Assembly: GCF_900187045.1 (NCBI RefSeq)
Contig: NZ_LT906453.1
Coordinates: 1,612,001 to 1,676,000 of the forward strand
DNA from: Dermatophilus congolensis
Lineage (GTDB): Bacteria > Actinomycetota > Actinomycetes > Actinomycetales > Dermatophilaceae
Reading direction: 5' to 3'
DNA: 64,000 nucleotides
The notes beneath the pieces are model-generated. The model did no database searches. It worked only from the letters and a program-made list of their open reading frames with translations, and had not been told where the DNA came from. A program made the position numbers and the translations under genes. Below are positions 44,698 through 54,031 of this stretch, in pieces (position 1 is the stretch's first letter; each line of letters begins with the position of its first letter).

Positions 44698-47600
44698 GGC
44701 GTTTTCTTAGTCCATTGGGGGTGAGGTGGAATCCGTTGTTGAGTAGGTGGGTGTGGAGTGGGTGATTTTGTGCTTGGAGGGCGGGGGTGCCGTCGATGGT
44801 GGTGATGGTGAGTTGGGGGAGGCGGCCGGTGTCGATGATGGTGCTTAGTGCGGTGGCGGTGGTGTGGGCGTGGGTGGTGTTGTCGCCGAAGGTGAGGAGG
44901 GTGCGTCCTCCTCGTTCGATGTAGGCGCAGAGTTTTCCGGTGTGGAGGATGACGAGGGCGCCTGCTTTGCGGCCGGGGCGGTGGGTGGTGTTTTCGTTGT
45001 TGTTGGTGGTGGGCCAGGGGAGGGCTGCGCCGTAGGGGTTGGCGGGGTCGGTGGCGGCGAGGATGAGTGCGGGGGGTTGTGGTGGGGTTGTGTCGATTCT
45101 GTTGTTTTCGTTGTGGGTGCGGAGTTGGTCTAGGGCGGCGTTGGTGGCGAATTGGGAGGCGCCGAGTCCTTCGATGAAGTAGCCGCGGCGGATATTTCCT
45201 GTTTCTTCGGCGTGGGTGAGGATGCGGTAGATGGGGGTGAATCCGCCGTCGGTGTTTTCGCTGGTGGCGGCTGCGCGGGTGAGGATGCCGTGGCGTTCGA
45301 GGAGGATGTCGGCGGTGGTGAGGGTGCGGGTTGTGGGGTCTGTTTCGGTTGGTGGTAGGAGGGACCAGCGTCCTTGGAGTCGTGGTGGTGTGGGGTCGGG
45401 GGTGGTGGTGCGGGTGGGGGTGCGTAGGTTGCGTCGGGTTAGTCGTGTGGGGCGTGGTGGTCGGGGGCGTTGTTTGTGGGTGGTGCGGGTGCTGTTGAGT
45501 AGGGCGCGCATGGGGGTGAAGGTGTCGTTGACGATGTGTCCGTCCCAGACGAGGTCCCAGAGGGCGTCGCTGATGGTGGTGTTGTTTGGTGGTGGGGTGG
45601 TGGGGTTGGTGGTGGTGATGTGTTCGCGGACGGTGTTGGCCAGGGTGGGGAAGAAGAATCCGCCGCCGGTGGCGAGGATGGTCAGGATGGTGGCGTGGAT
45701 GCTTTCTGGTGGTGGGGTTGTGGTGGGGGTGTGGAGGGTGTTGGGGGCGTCGTCGGTGAGGTGTAGGGAGATCCATCCGTCGTCGCCTGCGGTGGAGCCG
45801 TTTCCTTGCCAGGTGATTTCGCCGCGGGTGAGGAGGTCGTCGAGGAGTGTTGGGGTGTAGTTGGTGATGCGGGTGGGCAGGATGAGGGTTTCGAGGGCGC
45901 TGGCTGGTAGGCGGTATCCGGCGAGTTGTTCGATGACGTGCAGGAGTCCTTCGGTGCCGTGTTCTTGGGGTTGTGGTGTGCCGGTTTCGGTGGTGATGCC
46001 GTGCCAGGTGGTGAGGTATTGGGCGTAGGTGGTGGGGGTGACGGGTTCGACTTGGGCGCGTAGTGCTGCGAGGCTGCGGCGGCGTAGGAGGCGCAGGATT
46101 TCGGGGTCGCAGTGGTCTTGTCCGGTGTTTGCGGGGTGTAGTTCGCCGGTGATGATGTTGCCGGTGTTTTCGAGGTGGTGCAGGTGGGTGCGGATGATGT
46201 GTTCGCCGAGTCCTAGTCGGGTGGCTAGGTCGGTGGTGGTGAAGGGTGCGTGGCAGCGGGCGTAGCGGATGATGAGGTCGGTGAGGGGGTTTTGGGGTGG
46301 GGTGAGGTGGGCGGAGGGGACCCATGATGGTGGGGTGATGCCGAGGGCGTCGAGGAGTCTGCCGGCGTCTTCGACGGGGGCCCAGCGTTGTTCGCCGGCC
46401 ATGGTGATGGGCATGATGCGGCGGCGGTTGTGTAGTTCGTAGATCCAGGTGGTGGTGGTTGTGGTGTCTGTGTGGGGGTGGGTGCGGGTGGTGATTTCGG
46501 TGGTGGTGAGGGGGCCGATGCGGCGGATGAGGTCGAAGGTTTCTTCGATGTTGCGTGGGCTGCGTTCGGGGTCGAGTGCTTGGAGTTGGGCTTCGGTGTG
46601 TTCGACGATGGTGGGGTCGAGGAGTTCGCGCATGCTGGTGGTGTGGGTGCCCAGGATGTCGGCGAGGAGTTCGGGGTCGATGGATAGGGCTGCTGCGCGG
46701 CGTTCGGCGAGGGGGGAGTCGCCTTCGTAGAGGAATTGGGCGATGTATCCGAATAGGAGGGTGCGTGCCATGGGGGAGGGGGTGGGGGTGTTGATGGCGT
46801 GGATGCGGGTTCGCCGGTTGGTGAGGTTGGTCATGAGGGTTTTGAGGGCGGGGACGTCGAAGACGTCTTGCATGCATTCGCGCAGTGTTTCTAGGACGAT
46901 GGGGAATTCTGGGTAGCGACTGGCGACTTCGAGGAGTTGGGCGGAGCGGCGTCGTTGTTGCCAGAGGGCTTGGCGTGCGGCGGGGTTGCGGCGGGGCAGG
47001 AGGAGGGCGCGGGATGCGCATTCGCGGAATCGGGAGGCGAAGAGGGCTGATCCGCCGACTTCGTTGGTGATGATGTCGGTGATTTCGTCGGGGTCGATGG
47101 TGATGAGTTCGGCGATTTCGGTGAGGAGTTGGTGGGTGGTGGGGGTGTTGTCGTCGGTGGGGGTGGTTTCGGGTAGGCGCAGGATGATGCCGTCGTCGGC
47201 GTGCATGGGGTGGGGGTCGATGCCGAATCGTTGGCGTAGGCGGGCGGCGATGGCTAGGGACCAGGGTGCGTTGACGCGGGAGCCCCAGGGGGAGTGGATG
47301 ACGATCTGGGTGTCGCCGAGTTCGTCGGGGAAGATTTCGAGGATGATGGTGTTTTGGCTGGGTACGGCGCCGGTGGCGGTTTTTTGTTCGTGGATGTAGG
47401 TGACGAGGTTGGTGGCGGCCCAGGTGTCTAGGCCTGCGGTGGTGGCGCGGTTGATGGCGGTGTCGTGGGGGAGTGTGGCGATTTCGTGCATGAAGGCGCC
47501 GATTGCGGCGCCGAGTTCGGCTTCGCGTCCTTCGGCGTCGCCGCGCCAGAAGGGGAGGCGTCCGGGGATGCCGGGGGCTGGGGTGACGAGTACTTGGTCG

Positions 47601-49351
47601 TGGGTGATTTCTTCGATTCGCCAGGATGAGGTGCCGAGGGTGAAGACGTCGCCGACGCGGGATTCGTAGACCATTTCTTCTTCGAGTTCGCCGACGCGGC
47701 GGCCGGGGCCTTCGCCGATGAGGAAGACCCCGAATTGGCCGCGGTCGGGGATTGTTCCGCCGCTGGTGACGGCGATGCGTTGGGAGCCGGGGCGGCCGGT
47801 GAGGGTGTCGGTGCTGCGGTCCCAGATGATGCGGGGGCGTAGTCCGGCGAAGTTTTCGTCGGGGTAGCGTCCGGCGAGCATGTCGAGGACGGAGGTGAGG
47901 AGGGTGGTGGGGATGGTGGCGTAGGAGGCGGTGCGGCGGATGAGGTTGGTGAGTTCGGGGAGGGTCCAGTCGTCCATGGCGCACATGGCGACGATGTGTT
48001 GGGCGAGGACGTCTAGTGGGTTGGTGGGGATGTGGAGTGTTTCGATGAGTCCGGCGCGCATGCGTTCGCAGACGACGGTGGTGCGGATGAGGTCGGATCG
48101 GTGGGTGGGTAGGAAGATGCCGTGTGATCGGGCTCCGACTTGGTGGCCGGCGCGGCCGACGCGTTGGAGTCCGGAGGCGACGCTGGGGGGTGCGTCGATG
48201 TGGGCGACGAGGTCGATTTCGCCCATGTCGATGCCTAGTTCGAGGCTGCTGGTGGCGATGACTGCGGGGAGTTGGCCGCTTTTGAGGGCTTCTTCGATGT
48301 GGGTTCGTTGTTCGCTGCTGACGGATCCGTGGTGGGCGCGGGCGAGGATTGGTGGTTCGGGTGGGGGTGTGGTGGGGGTGTCGGTGGTGGTTTCGTTGGG
48401 GGTGTTGCGGGTGTCCCATTCTTCGTTGACGCGGGCGGTGAGGCGTTCGGCGACGCGGCGGGAGTTGACGAAGATGAGGGTGCTGCGGTGGGTGGTGATG
48501 AGGTCTAGGAGTCGGTTTTCGATGTGGGGCCAGATGGAGTGGCGTTCTTCGTTGCCGGATGCGGCGCCGGTGGGGTTTCCGGTGGGTTGGCCTGGTAGGG
48601 ACATGTCTTCGATGGGGACGACGATGTCAAGGTCCCATTCTTTGTGTGCGGGGGGTTGGACGAGGGTGTAGGGCAGACCTCCGGTGAGGTATTTGCCGAC
48701 TTCGTCGAGGGGGCGGGCGGTTGCGGATAGGCCGATGCGTTGGGCGCGGTGTCCGGCGTATGCGTCGAGGCGTTCGAGGCTTAGGGCTAGGTGTGCTCCG
48801 CGTTTGGTGGGGGTGAGGGAGTGGATTTCGTCGATGATGACCATGTCGACGTTGCGCAGGATGGTGCGTGCTGCAGAGGTGAGGAGGAGGTAGAGAGATT
48901 CGGGGGTGGTGATGAGGATGTCGGGGGGTGTGGTTGCCATGGCGCGGCGGTCTTTGGTGCTGGTGTCGCCGGTGCGGATGCCGACGGTGACGGTGTTTTG
49001 GGGTGTGTTGGTGCGGCGTGCGACGGCGGCGATGCCGCGTAGGGGGCGGGCGAGGTTGCGGTCGACGTCGGCGGCGAGGGCTTTGAGTGGGGAGATGTAG
49101 AGGACGCGTACGCCGGGGGGTGTGTCGGGGGTGGGGGTGGTGTGGGCGAGGCGGTCGATGGCGGTGAGGAAGGCGGCGAGAGTTTTTCCTGATCCGGTGG
49201 GTGCGACGACGAGGGTGTCGTTGCCGGTGTTGATGGCGTTCCAGGCGTGGTGTTGTGCGGGGGTGGGGGCGGGGAAGGTTTCGGTGAACCAGGTGCGGGT
49301 GGCTGGGTGGAAGGCGGCTAGGGGGTTGGTGTCGTCGCTGGGGGTGTTCAT
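44684..49351 (-). CDS. lhr: Large helicase-related protein Lhr
   Basis: Encodes 1555 residues from ATG 49351 (MNTPSDDTNPLAAF), with GAGGTGA just upstream; the frame is open for another 184 codons, but these are non-coding Arg/Pro/His run-on. It is a superfamily 2 3'-5' helicase. Walker A APTGSGKT (50-57), DEIH box (174-177), GLSATARP (motif III), RVGRAGHQVG (motif VI) and the Lhr-core winged-helix part to about 860 are all present. The C-terminal ~690 residues carry the bacterial Lhr-CTD with tandem winged helices. Known orthologues unwind RNA:DNA hybrids and are DNA-damage induced in Mycobacterium. Coding-strand bases are extremely C-rich. Confidence 0.96.
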   Translation of the reverse strand: MNTPSDDTNPLAAFHPATRTWFTETFPAPTPAQHHAWNAINTGNDTLVVAPTGSGKTLAAFLTAIDRLAHTTPTPDTPPGVRVLYISPLKALAADVDRNLARPLRGIAAVARRTNTPQNTVTVGIRTGDTSTKDRRAMATTPPDILITTPESLYLLLTSAARTILRNVDMVIIDEIHSLTPTKRGAHLALSLERLDAYAGHRAQRIGLSATARPLDEVGKYLTGGLPYTLVQPPAHKEWDLDIVVPIEDMSLPGQPTGNPTGAASGNEERHSIWPHIENRLLDLITTHRSTLIFVNSRRVAERLTARVNEEWDTRNTPNETTTDTPTTPPPEPPILARAHHGSVSSEQRTHIEEALKSGQLPAVIATSSLELGIDMGEIDLVAHIDAPPSVASGLQRVGRAGHQVGARSHGIFLPTHRSDLIRTTVVCERMRAGLIETLHIPTNPLDVLAQHIVAMCAMDDWTLPELTNLIRRTASYATIPTTLLTSVLDMLAGRYPDENFAGLRPRIIWDRSTDTLTGRPGSQRIAVTSGGTIPDRGQFGVFLIGEGPGRRVGELEEEMVYESRVGDVFTLGTSSWRIEEITHDQVLVTPAPGIPGRLPFWRGDAEGREAELGAAIGAFMHEIATLPHDTAINRATTAGLDTWAATNLVTYIHEQKTATGAVPSQNTIILEIFPDELGDTQIVIHSPWGSRVNAPWSLAIAARLRQRFGIDPHPMHADDGIILRLPETTPTDDNTPTTHQLLTEIAELITIDPDEITDIITNEVGGSALFASRFRECASRALLLPRRNPAARQALWQQRRRSAQLLEVASRYPEFPIVLETLRECMQDVFDVPALKTLMTNLTNRRTRIHAINTPTPSPMARTLLFGYIAQFLYEGDSPLAERRAAALSIDPELLADILGTHTTSMRELLDPTIVEHTEAQLQALDPERSPRNIEETFDLIRRIGPLTTTEITTRTHPHTDTTTTTTWIYELHNRRRIMPITMAGEQRWAPVEDAGRLLDALGITPPSWVPSAHLTPPQNPLTDLIIRYARCHAPFTTTDLATRLGLGEHIIRTHLHHLENTGNIITGELHPANTGQDHCDPEILRLLRRRSLAALRAQVEPVTPTTYAQYLTTWHGITTETGTPQPQEHGTEGLLHVIEQLAGYRLPASALETLILPTRITNYTPTLLDDLLTRGEITWQGNGSTAGDDGWISLHLTDDAPNTLHTPTTTPPPESIHATILTILATGGGFFFPTLANTVREHITTTNPTTPPPNNTTISDALWDLVWDGHIVNDTFTPMRALLNSTRTTHKQRPRPPRPTRLTRRNLRTPTRTTTPDPTPPRLQGRWSLLPPTETDPTTRTLTTADILLERHGILTRAAATSENTDGGFTPIYRILTHAEETGNIRRGYFIEGLGASQFATNAALDQLRTHNENNRIDTTPPQPPALILAATDPANPYGAALPWPTTNNNENTTHRPGRKAGALVILHTGKLCAYIERGGRTLLTFGDNTTHAHTTATALSTIIDTGRLPQLTITTIDGTPALQAQNHPLHTHLLNNGFHLTPNGLRKRHARR

Positions 49352-49456
49352 GTCACCTCGTTCCGTGGCTGGGGGGTGTGCGTCATCCTGCCATTGGGAT
49401 GGTGTTGCGGCGGTGAGCGGCGCTGGCGGGTTTTGGTGGGGGTGGTTTTTGTTGTT

Positions 49457-49488
49457 AAGCCCGTGGCCAGGTCGCTGGCCACGGGCTT
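49457..49488. terminator. Hairpin between rhodanese gene and lhr
   Basis: AAGCCCGTGGCCAG (49457-49470) pairs perfectly with CTGGCCACGGGCTT (49475-49488) with a GTCG loop. It is 34 nt after the stop of the rhodanese gene and upstream of lhr, so it ends the sulfur operon. Confidence 0.85.
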
Positions 49489-49521
49489 GGTGGTGTTGTG
49501 TTGTGAGTTTTGTGGCGGGGG

Positions 49522-50103
49522 TTAGTTTTTCTTGTGTGTCAGGGCGGTGAGGATGGTTTCGGTGGTGGGGGAGTTGTTGACCTGGTTCCAGGGCATTTTG
49601 TCGAGGAGTTTTGCCATGGCGCAGGTGTCGGATAGGCCTGCGTAGAGCAGGCCTGCGCCGATGCCTCCGGCGAGCCATTTGGCTTTGGGGGCGATGGTGC
49701 TTGCGGCGATGCTGCTTAGGGCGAGTGCGCCGGCGACGGTGCGGACTTGGCGGTCCATGGCCCAGGGGCCGCCTTGTCCGTTTTCTACGGGTCGGTGTTC
49801 TTTTTCCCATTGGGTCATGCCGCCGACGAGGACGTGGATTTTTCCGCCCATGGTGGGGGCGAGGGCTTTGGCTGCGGCGTGGGCGCGGTTGTCGGTGCGG
49901 CAAATGAGGAGGACGTCGTTGGGGATGGCTGCGCCGATGCGGGCGGCGTCTTTTTCGATGAGGTCGATGGGTGCGTTGATGGATCCGGCGATGTGGGTGC
50001 TGGCGAATTCTGCTGGTGTGCGGACGTCGAGGAGGGTGGGGGCGTCGGGGCTGTGGATCCAGGTGTCTGCTTGTGCGGCGGTGATGTGTTCGGAGCGGGT
50101 CAT
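49522..50103 (-). CDS. Rhodanese-DUF2892 membrane protein
   Basis: Encodes 193 residues from ATG 50103; the frame stays open far upstream through the neighbouring gene in another frame. Residues 1-110 form a rhodanese domain with active-site Cys68 in LICRTDNRA. Residues 125-165 form a DUF2892 membrane pair (VRTVAGALALSSIAAS, WLAGGIGAGLLYAGL), with CAMAKLLDKMPWN after it. Such proteins handle sulfane sulfur at the membrane. It is the last gene of the operon, 11 nt after the transporter. Confidence 0.9.
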   Translation of the reverse strand: MTRSEHITAAQADTWIHSPDAPTLLDVRTPAEFASTHIAGSINAPIDLIEKDAARIGAAIPNDVLLICRTDNRAHAAAKALAPTMGGKIHVLVGGMTQWEKEHRPVENGQGGPWAMDRQVRTVAGALALSSIAASTIAPKAKWLAGGIGAGLLYAGLSDTCAMAKLLDKMPWNQVNNSPTTETILTALTHKKN

Positions 50104-50114
50104 GGAGGGTTTCC

Positions 50115-50876
50115 TTACTGGTTGATGAGTTCGGGCAGGTTTTGTGCAGCCAAGCCCAGGGCTAGGAGGATGAGTAGGGCGATGAATGCGAGGTTGAGGG
50201 CGCGTTGATTGATACGGGTGGTTAATCGTCCTCCTAGGAGAGTTCCGAAGGCTGTGAGTGCAGCGAATGGAAGAAGGGTGGCCCAGTCCAGGGGGAGTTC
50301 TTGGGTGGCGCGGGATGCCAGTGAGGTTGCTGAGTTGATCGCGATGACGAGCAGGGATGTGGCTACGGCTGCGGGCATTTCTAGGCCCATGATGAGAGTC
50401 AGGGCGGGCACGATGACGAATCCTCCTCCGACCCCGAAGAACCCGGTGAGTAGGCCGACGCCGGTTGCTGCGCCGATGCGGGCGATCCAGCCGCGGCGTG
50501 TTGTGCCGGTGGGGGCGGCGCGGATTTGTTTGCGAATCATCACTGCTGCGACAAGAAGCAGGAGTGCACAGAAAGCGACCATGAGCACTGGGCCGCGCAC
50601 CGTGGCTGATAGGTGGGAGCCGATGAGCGCGCCTGCTGACCCTAAGACTCCGAAGGTGAGGCCGTCGGCGATTTTGGCTCGCCCGGTTTTCAGGTGTGGG
50701 ATGACGCCGATGAGGGCGGACAGGCCCACGATGATGAGTGAGCCGGTGGTTGCTGCGCGTGGTGTTTGCCCTATCAGGGTGGTGAGGATGGGGACTGTGA
50801 GGATGGCTCCGCCTCCGCCGAGGGCGCCCATGAGGGCACCGACGGCTAGGGCTAATGGGGGGATCCACCAGTCCAT
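50115..50876 (-). CDS. TauE/SafE sulfite/organosulfur exporter
   Basis: Encodes 253 residues with about eight helices in two repeats. Repeat motifs GALMGALGGGGAILTVPIL near 14 and GLLTGFFGVGGGFVIVPALT near 140 are the paired glycine-rich signatures of TauE/SafE. It probably exports sulfite or thiosulfate produced by the neighbouring persulfide enzyme. It begins 1 nt after the stop of the upstream gene. Confidence 0.92.
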   Translation of the reverse strand: MDWWIPPLALAVGALMGALGGGGAILTVPILTTLIGQTPRAATTGSLIIVGLSALIGVIPHLKTGRAKIADGLTFGVLGSAGALIGSHLSATVRGPVLMVAFCALLLLVAAVMIRKQIRAAPTGTTRRGWIARIGAATGVGLLTGFFGVGGGFVIVPALTLIMGLEMPAAVATSLLVIAINSATSLASRATQELPLDWATLLPFAALTAFGTLLGGRLTTRINQRALNLAFIALLILLALGLAAQNLPELINQ

Positions 50877-50877
50877 G

Positions 50878-52248
50878 TCAGTGCGCCATTGAGTGTGCGT
50901 CGGCCCAGGCGTTGTAGCCGCCGATGAGGTCTGCGACGTTGCTGAATCCTTGGTGGCGTAGGTAGCTTGCGGCGACGTTGGATCGCCACCCTCCGGCGCA
51001 GGAGACGATCACTGGGCGGTTTTTGTCTAGTTCGTTGAGTCGTTGGGCTAGCTGCGGCAGGGGGATGTTGATGGTGTTGGGGATGGCGCCTTCTGCTGCT
51101 TCGCCGGGGCCACGTACGTCGAGTAGTTGTGTGTGTGGCGCAGCGTTGTCGAGCTCGTGAACTTCGAGGCGGTTGGCCTGTCCGGCTTTCTCTGGGTGTT
51201 CGCTGAGGTAGCTGTCGAGGCGGGGGAGGTATCCGAGGACGTGGTCGTATCCAATGCGGCCAAGGCGCATGGTTGTTTCTTGTTCGAGCCCTTCGGGGGT
51301 GATGAGGATGATGCGTTGTTCGGGTGTGAGGAGCATGCCGACAGTTTCGGCGGTCCGCCCGTCGAAGGGAACGCTGATGGATCCGCGTAGATGCGCTGCG
51401 GTGAATTCTTCGGTTGCGCGTGTGTCGAGGATGAGGGCGCCGTTGTTGAGGGCGTGGTCGAGTTCGGTGTTGTTCAGGGCTGGTGTGACCCTGTTGCCGA
51501 GGGTGGGGCGGTGTTTTTTGTTGAGTGTGGCGTCGTAGGCGAAGTAGGCGGGAGGGGCTGGTTGGCCTGCGGTGACGATATCGACGAATTCTTGTTCGCT
51601 CATGGGCGTGCAGGCGTAGTTGGTGCGGCGTTGTTCACCGATTGTTGATTGTTTTTCGGTGGAGAGGTTTTTGCCGCAGGCTGATCCGGCGCCGTGTCCG
51701 GGGAAGACGCGGACTTCATCGGGTAGGGACATCAGGGTGTGTTGGATGGAGTGGTAGAGGTTGCGGCCGAGTTCTTCGGCGGTGGTGCCGCTGGATGCTA
51801 GGAGGTCTGGTCGTCCGACGTCACCGATGAAGAGTGCATCGCCGGTGAGTACGCCGTAGGGCACGTCGTCGTCTGCGTGTTCGTAGACGAGGATGCTGAT
51901 TGATTCGGGGGTGTGTCCGGGGGTGGCCAGGATTTCGAGGGTGACTTCTCCGAGGCTGATGCGCTCGCCGTGTGTGAGTGGTCGGTGGGTGAAGTCGGGG
52001 GTGGCTTTTTCGCCGTATCCGATCCAGGCTCCGGTTTTTTCTGCCAGCTCGAGGTGTCCGGAGACGAAGTCGGCGTGGAAGTGGGTGTTGATGACTCCGA
52101 TGATGTTCATGCCGTTTTCGGTGGCTTCGTTGAGGTAGTCGTCGGTGTCGCGTCGGGGGTCGATGATGATGGCTTTCTTTGTTGTTTCGTCACCGATGAC
52201 GTATGAGGCCTGTGAGAGGCAGTCGAGGTAGTGCTGGGTGAAGAGCAT
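50878..52248 (-). CDS. MBL-fold/rhodanese persulfide-metabolising protein
   Basis: Encodes 456 residues from ATG 52248, with GGAGA 7 nt upstream. Residues 1-240 are a glyoxalase II-like metallo-beta-lactamase domain (HFHADFVSGH at 56-65, LATPGHTPES near 109, TGDALFIGDVGRPDLL near 140, FPGHGAGSACG near 190) of the persulfide dioxygenase (ETHE1/CstB) type. Two rhodanese domains follow. The first, near 260-350, has no cysteine in its active loop (LITPEGLEQE) and is inactive. The second has the Cys in VIVSCAGGWRSN near 418. That MBL-rhodanese-rhodanese layout matches CstB. It probably turns persulfide into thiosulfate or sulfite. Confidence 0.92.
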   Translation of the reverse strand: MLFTQHYLDCLSQASYVIGDETTKKAIIIDPRRDTDDYLNEATENGMNIIGVINTHFHADFVSGHLELAEKTGAWIGYGEKATPDFTHRPLTHGERISLGEVTLEILATPGHTPESISILVYEHADDDVPYGVLTGDALFIGDVGRPDLLASSGTTAEELGRNLYHSIQHTLMSLPDEVRVFPGHGAGSACGKNLSTEKQSTIGEQRRTNYACTPMSEQEFVDIVTAGQPAPPAYFAYDATLNKKHRPTLGNRVTPALNNTELDHALNNGALILDTRATEEFTAAHLRGSISVPFDGRTAETVGMLLTPEQRIILITPEGLEQETTMRLGRIGYDHVLGYLPRLDSYLSEHPEKAGQANRLEVHELDNAAPHTQLLDVRGPGEAAEGAIPNTINIPLPQLAQRLNELDKNRPVIVSCAGGWRSNVAASYLRHQGFSNVADLIGGYNAWADAHSMAH

Positions 52249-52294
52249 GGGGGTCTCCCAGGGGTGTGGCGGGTGGTGATAAACCCAGTTGAAC

Positions 52295-52310
52295 ATACCC
52301 CCAGGGGTAT
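52295..52310 (-). promoter_or_regulatory. CsoR/CstR-type operator
   Basis: ATACCCC-CA-GGGGTAT is a perfect inverted repeat 47 bp upstream of the persulfide gene start. It matches the ATACCCN(2-4)GGGTAT pattern bound by CsoR-superfamily repressors. Given the operon's content, a persulfide-sensing CstR is more likely than copper-sensing CsoR. The repressor gene itself is not in this window. Confidence 0.75.
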
Positions 52311-52430
52311 ATTCAAGAGGTGGGTCACGCCAGTGTGTTCAACTGACTAGCTGTCGCCTTTGCTGCGCATGATTCACAGCAAGAGGTAGGTGCCGCCTGG
52401 GGTGATGGTGCGGGGTGGTTGACTTGGGTT

Positions 52431-52667
52431 ATGCGTCTTAGTGAGTTTTGGCGGTTGATGGATGAGGAGTTCGGGGCTGCGCGTGCGCAGGTTTTGGCGT
52501 CGCATCAGAGTGTGACGGCGTTGGGTGGGGGTACTCCTGATGAGCTCCTGGAGTCTGGTGTTGAGCCGCGGCGGGTATGGGAGGCATTGGTGGAACAGAT
52601 GGGGGTGCCGCCGGAGCGGCGGCTGGGGCGAGTTGTTCCATTGCAGGAGAATCGCGATAAGTACTGA
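52431..52667 (+). CDS. DUF3046 family protein
   Basis: Encodes 78 residues from ATG 52431 (MRLSEFWRLMDEEFG). It has the DUF3046 layout: a helical N-terminus, LASHQSVTALGGGTPDELLE near 27, then RRVWEALVEQMGVPPERRLG. The family is small, restricted to Actinobacteria and found just before recA, as here. Its function is unknown. Confidence 0.88.
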   Translation: MRLSEFWRLMDEEFGAARAQVLASHQSVTALGGGTPDELLESGVEPRRVWEALVEQMGVPPERRLGRVVPLQENRDKY

Positions 52668-52694
52668 TGTGGTGGCGTGTGTTGAGGTGGCCTA

Positions 52695-52710
52695 TCGAAC
52701 ATTTGTTCGG
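52695..52710 (+). promoter_or_regulatory. LexA (SOS) box of recA
   Basis: TCGAACATTTGTTCGG contains the core CGAAC-N4-GTTCG of actinobacterial/Bacillus-type LexA boxes. It lies 28 bp after the DUF3046 stop and 221 bp upstream of recA, so recA has a long SOS-controlled leader. Confidence 0.92.
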
Positions 52711-52930
52711 TAGTTTGTGGGTGATGGGACTTTCTGCCGGTACTCGACCGGCGGGTCCGGCTGCTCCACAACCTGGTTGGTCATGGGGTATGGTCCACAG
52801 TTGCCGTTGCGGTGGCGGGACCTTGTCGGTGGTTCCTTTTAACGTCTGACCCGAGTTGTTGGCCTGGTGGTCGCGCTTGAGGTCGCAGGTAGACGGCCGT
52901 TTCGAGTATTCGCAGAAAGCAAGGTGTGTC

Positions 52931-54031
52931 ATGGCACGTTCTTCCAAGGCCTCGTCGGGGTCTCGTTCTTCTTCGTTGGATCCCAAGGCTGCTTCTCTGG
53001 ACACGGTGATGGCCCAGATCGAAAAGGCCTACGGCAAGGGTGCTGTGATGCGCTTGGGTGATCAGGTGCGCCCGGCATTGGGGGTTATTCCGACGGGGTC
53101 GATTGCGTTGGATGTGGCGCTGGGTGTGGGTGGTCTTCCTCGTGGCCGGGTGATTGAGATTTACGGTCCGGAGTCTTCGGGTAAGACGACTGTGGCGTTG
53201 CATGCGGTGGCTAGTGCGCAGAAAGCCGGGGGGATCGCGGCGTTCATTGATGCTGAGCACGCTTTGGATCCGGAGTATGCCCGGGCTTTGGGTGTGGACA
53301 CTGATGCGTTGTTGGTGAGCCAGCCGGACACTGGTGAGCAGGCGCTTGAGATCACCGATATGTTGATCCGCTCGGGAGCTATCGACATCATCGTCGTTGA
53401 CTCGGTAGCGGCTTTGGTTCCGCGCGCGGAGATCGAAGGCGAGATGGGTGATTCGCATGTGGGGTTGCAGGCGCGGTTGATGAGCCAGGCCCTTCGTAAG
53501 ATCACGGGTGCATTGAACAGCACGGGCACGACGGCAATTTTCATTAACCAGCTTCGCGAGAAGATCGGCGTGATGTTCGGTAACCCGGAGACCACCACAG
53601 GTGGTAAGGCGTTGAAGTTCTACGCCTCGGTGCGTCTGGATATTCGCCGTATTGAGACGTTGAAGGATGGCAGCGACCCGGTGGGTAACCGTACGCGCGC
53701 CAAGGTGGTTAAGAACAAGGTTTCTCCGCCGTTCAAGCAGGCCGAGTTCGACATTCTGTATGGTCAGGGCATTTCGCGTGAGGGCAGCCTCATTGACATG
53801 GGTGTGGAGCACGGGATTATCCGTAAGGCTGGGGCCTGGTACACCTACGAGGGCGACCAACTCGGTCAAGGCAAGGAGAATGTCCGTAACTTCCTCAAAG
53901 ACAACCCGGAGTTGGCGCAAGAGGTTGAGCGGCGTATCAAGGAAAAGCTGGGCATCATTCCCGGCGCTGAGGCGCCTGCGGAAGCTGTAGAAGGCGGCGC
54001 GGGGGGCGATGAAGCGCCTGTTGCGTTCTGA
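52931..54031 (+). CDS. recA: RecA recombinase
   Basis: Encodes 366 residues from ATG 52931 ([10 protein letters not shown]); the frame is open upstream but without homology. Walker A is GPESSGKT at 79-86, DNA-binding loop L1 is [20 protein letters not shown] and L2 [15 protein letters not shown]. The C-terminal tail is acidic ([17 protein letters not shown]). No intein is present. It is the central strand-exchange protein and triggers LexA cleavage. Overlaps recX (TGATG). Confidence 0.99.
   Translation: MARSSKASSGSRSSSLDPKAASLDTVMAQIEKAYGKGAVMRLGDQVRPALGVIPTGSIALDVALGVGGLPRGRVIEIYGPESSGKTTVALHAVASAQKAGGIAAFIDAEHALDPEYARALGVDTDALLVSQPDTGEQALEITDMLIRSGAIDIIVVDSVAALVPRAEIEGEMGDSHVGLQARLMSQALRKITGALNSTGTTAIFINQLREKIGVMFGNPETTTGGKALKFYASVRLDIRRIETLKDGSDPVGNRTRAKVVKNKVSPPFKQAEFDILYGQGISREGSLIDMGVEHGIIRKAGAWYTYEGDQLGQGKENVRNFLKDNPELAQEVERRIKEKLGIIPGAEAPAEAVEGGAGGDEAPVAF

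Noticed and set aside
44421-48419. 1332-codon open frame on the minus strand
   Set aside because: It is a second register of lhr; the product is Pro/His/Arg-rich with no domains, while the other register gives intact Lhr motifs.
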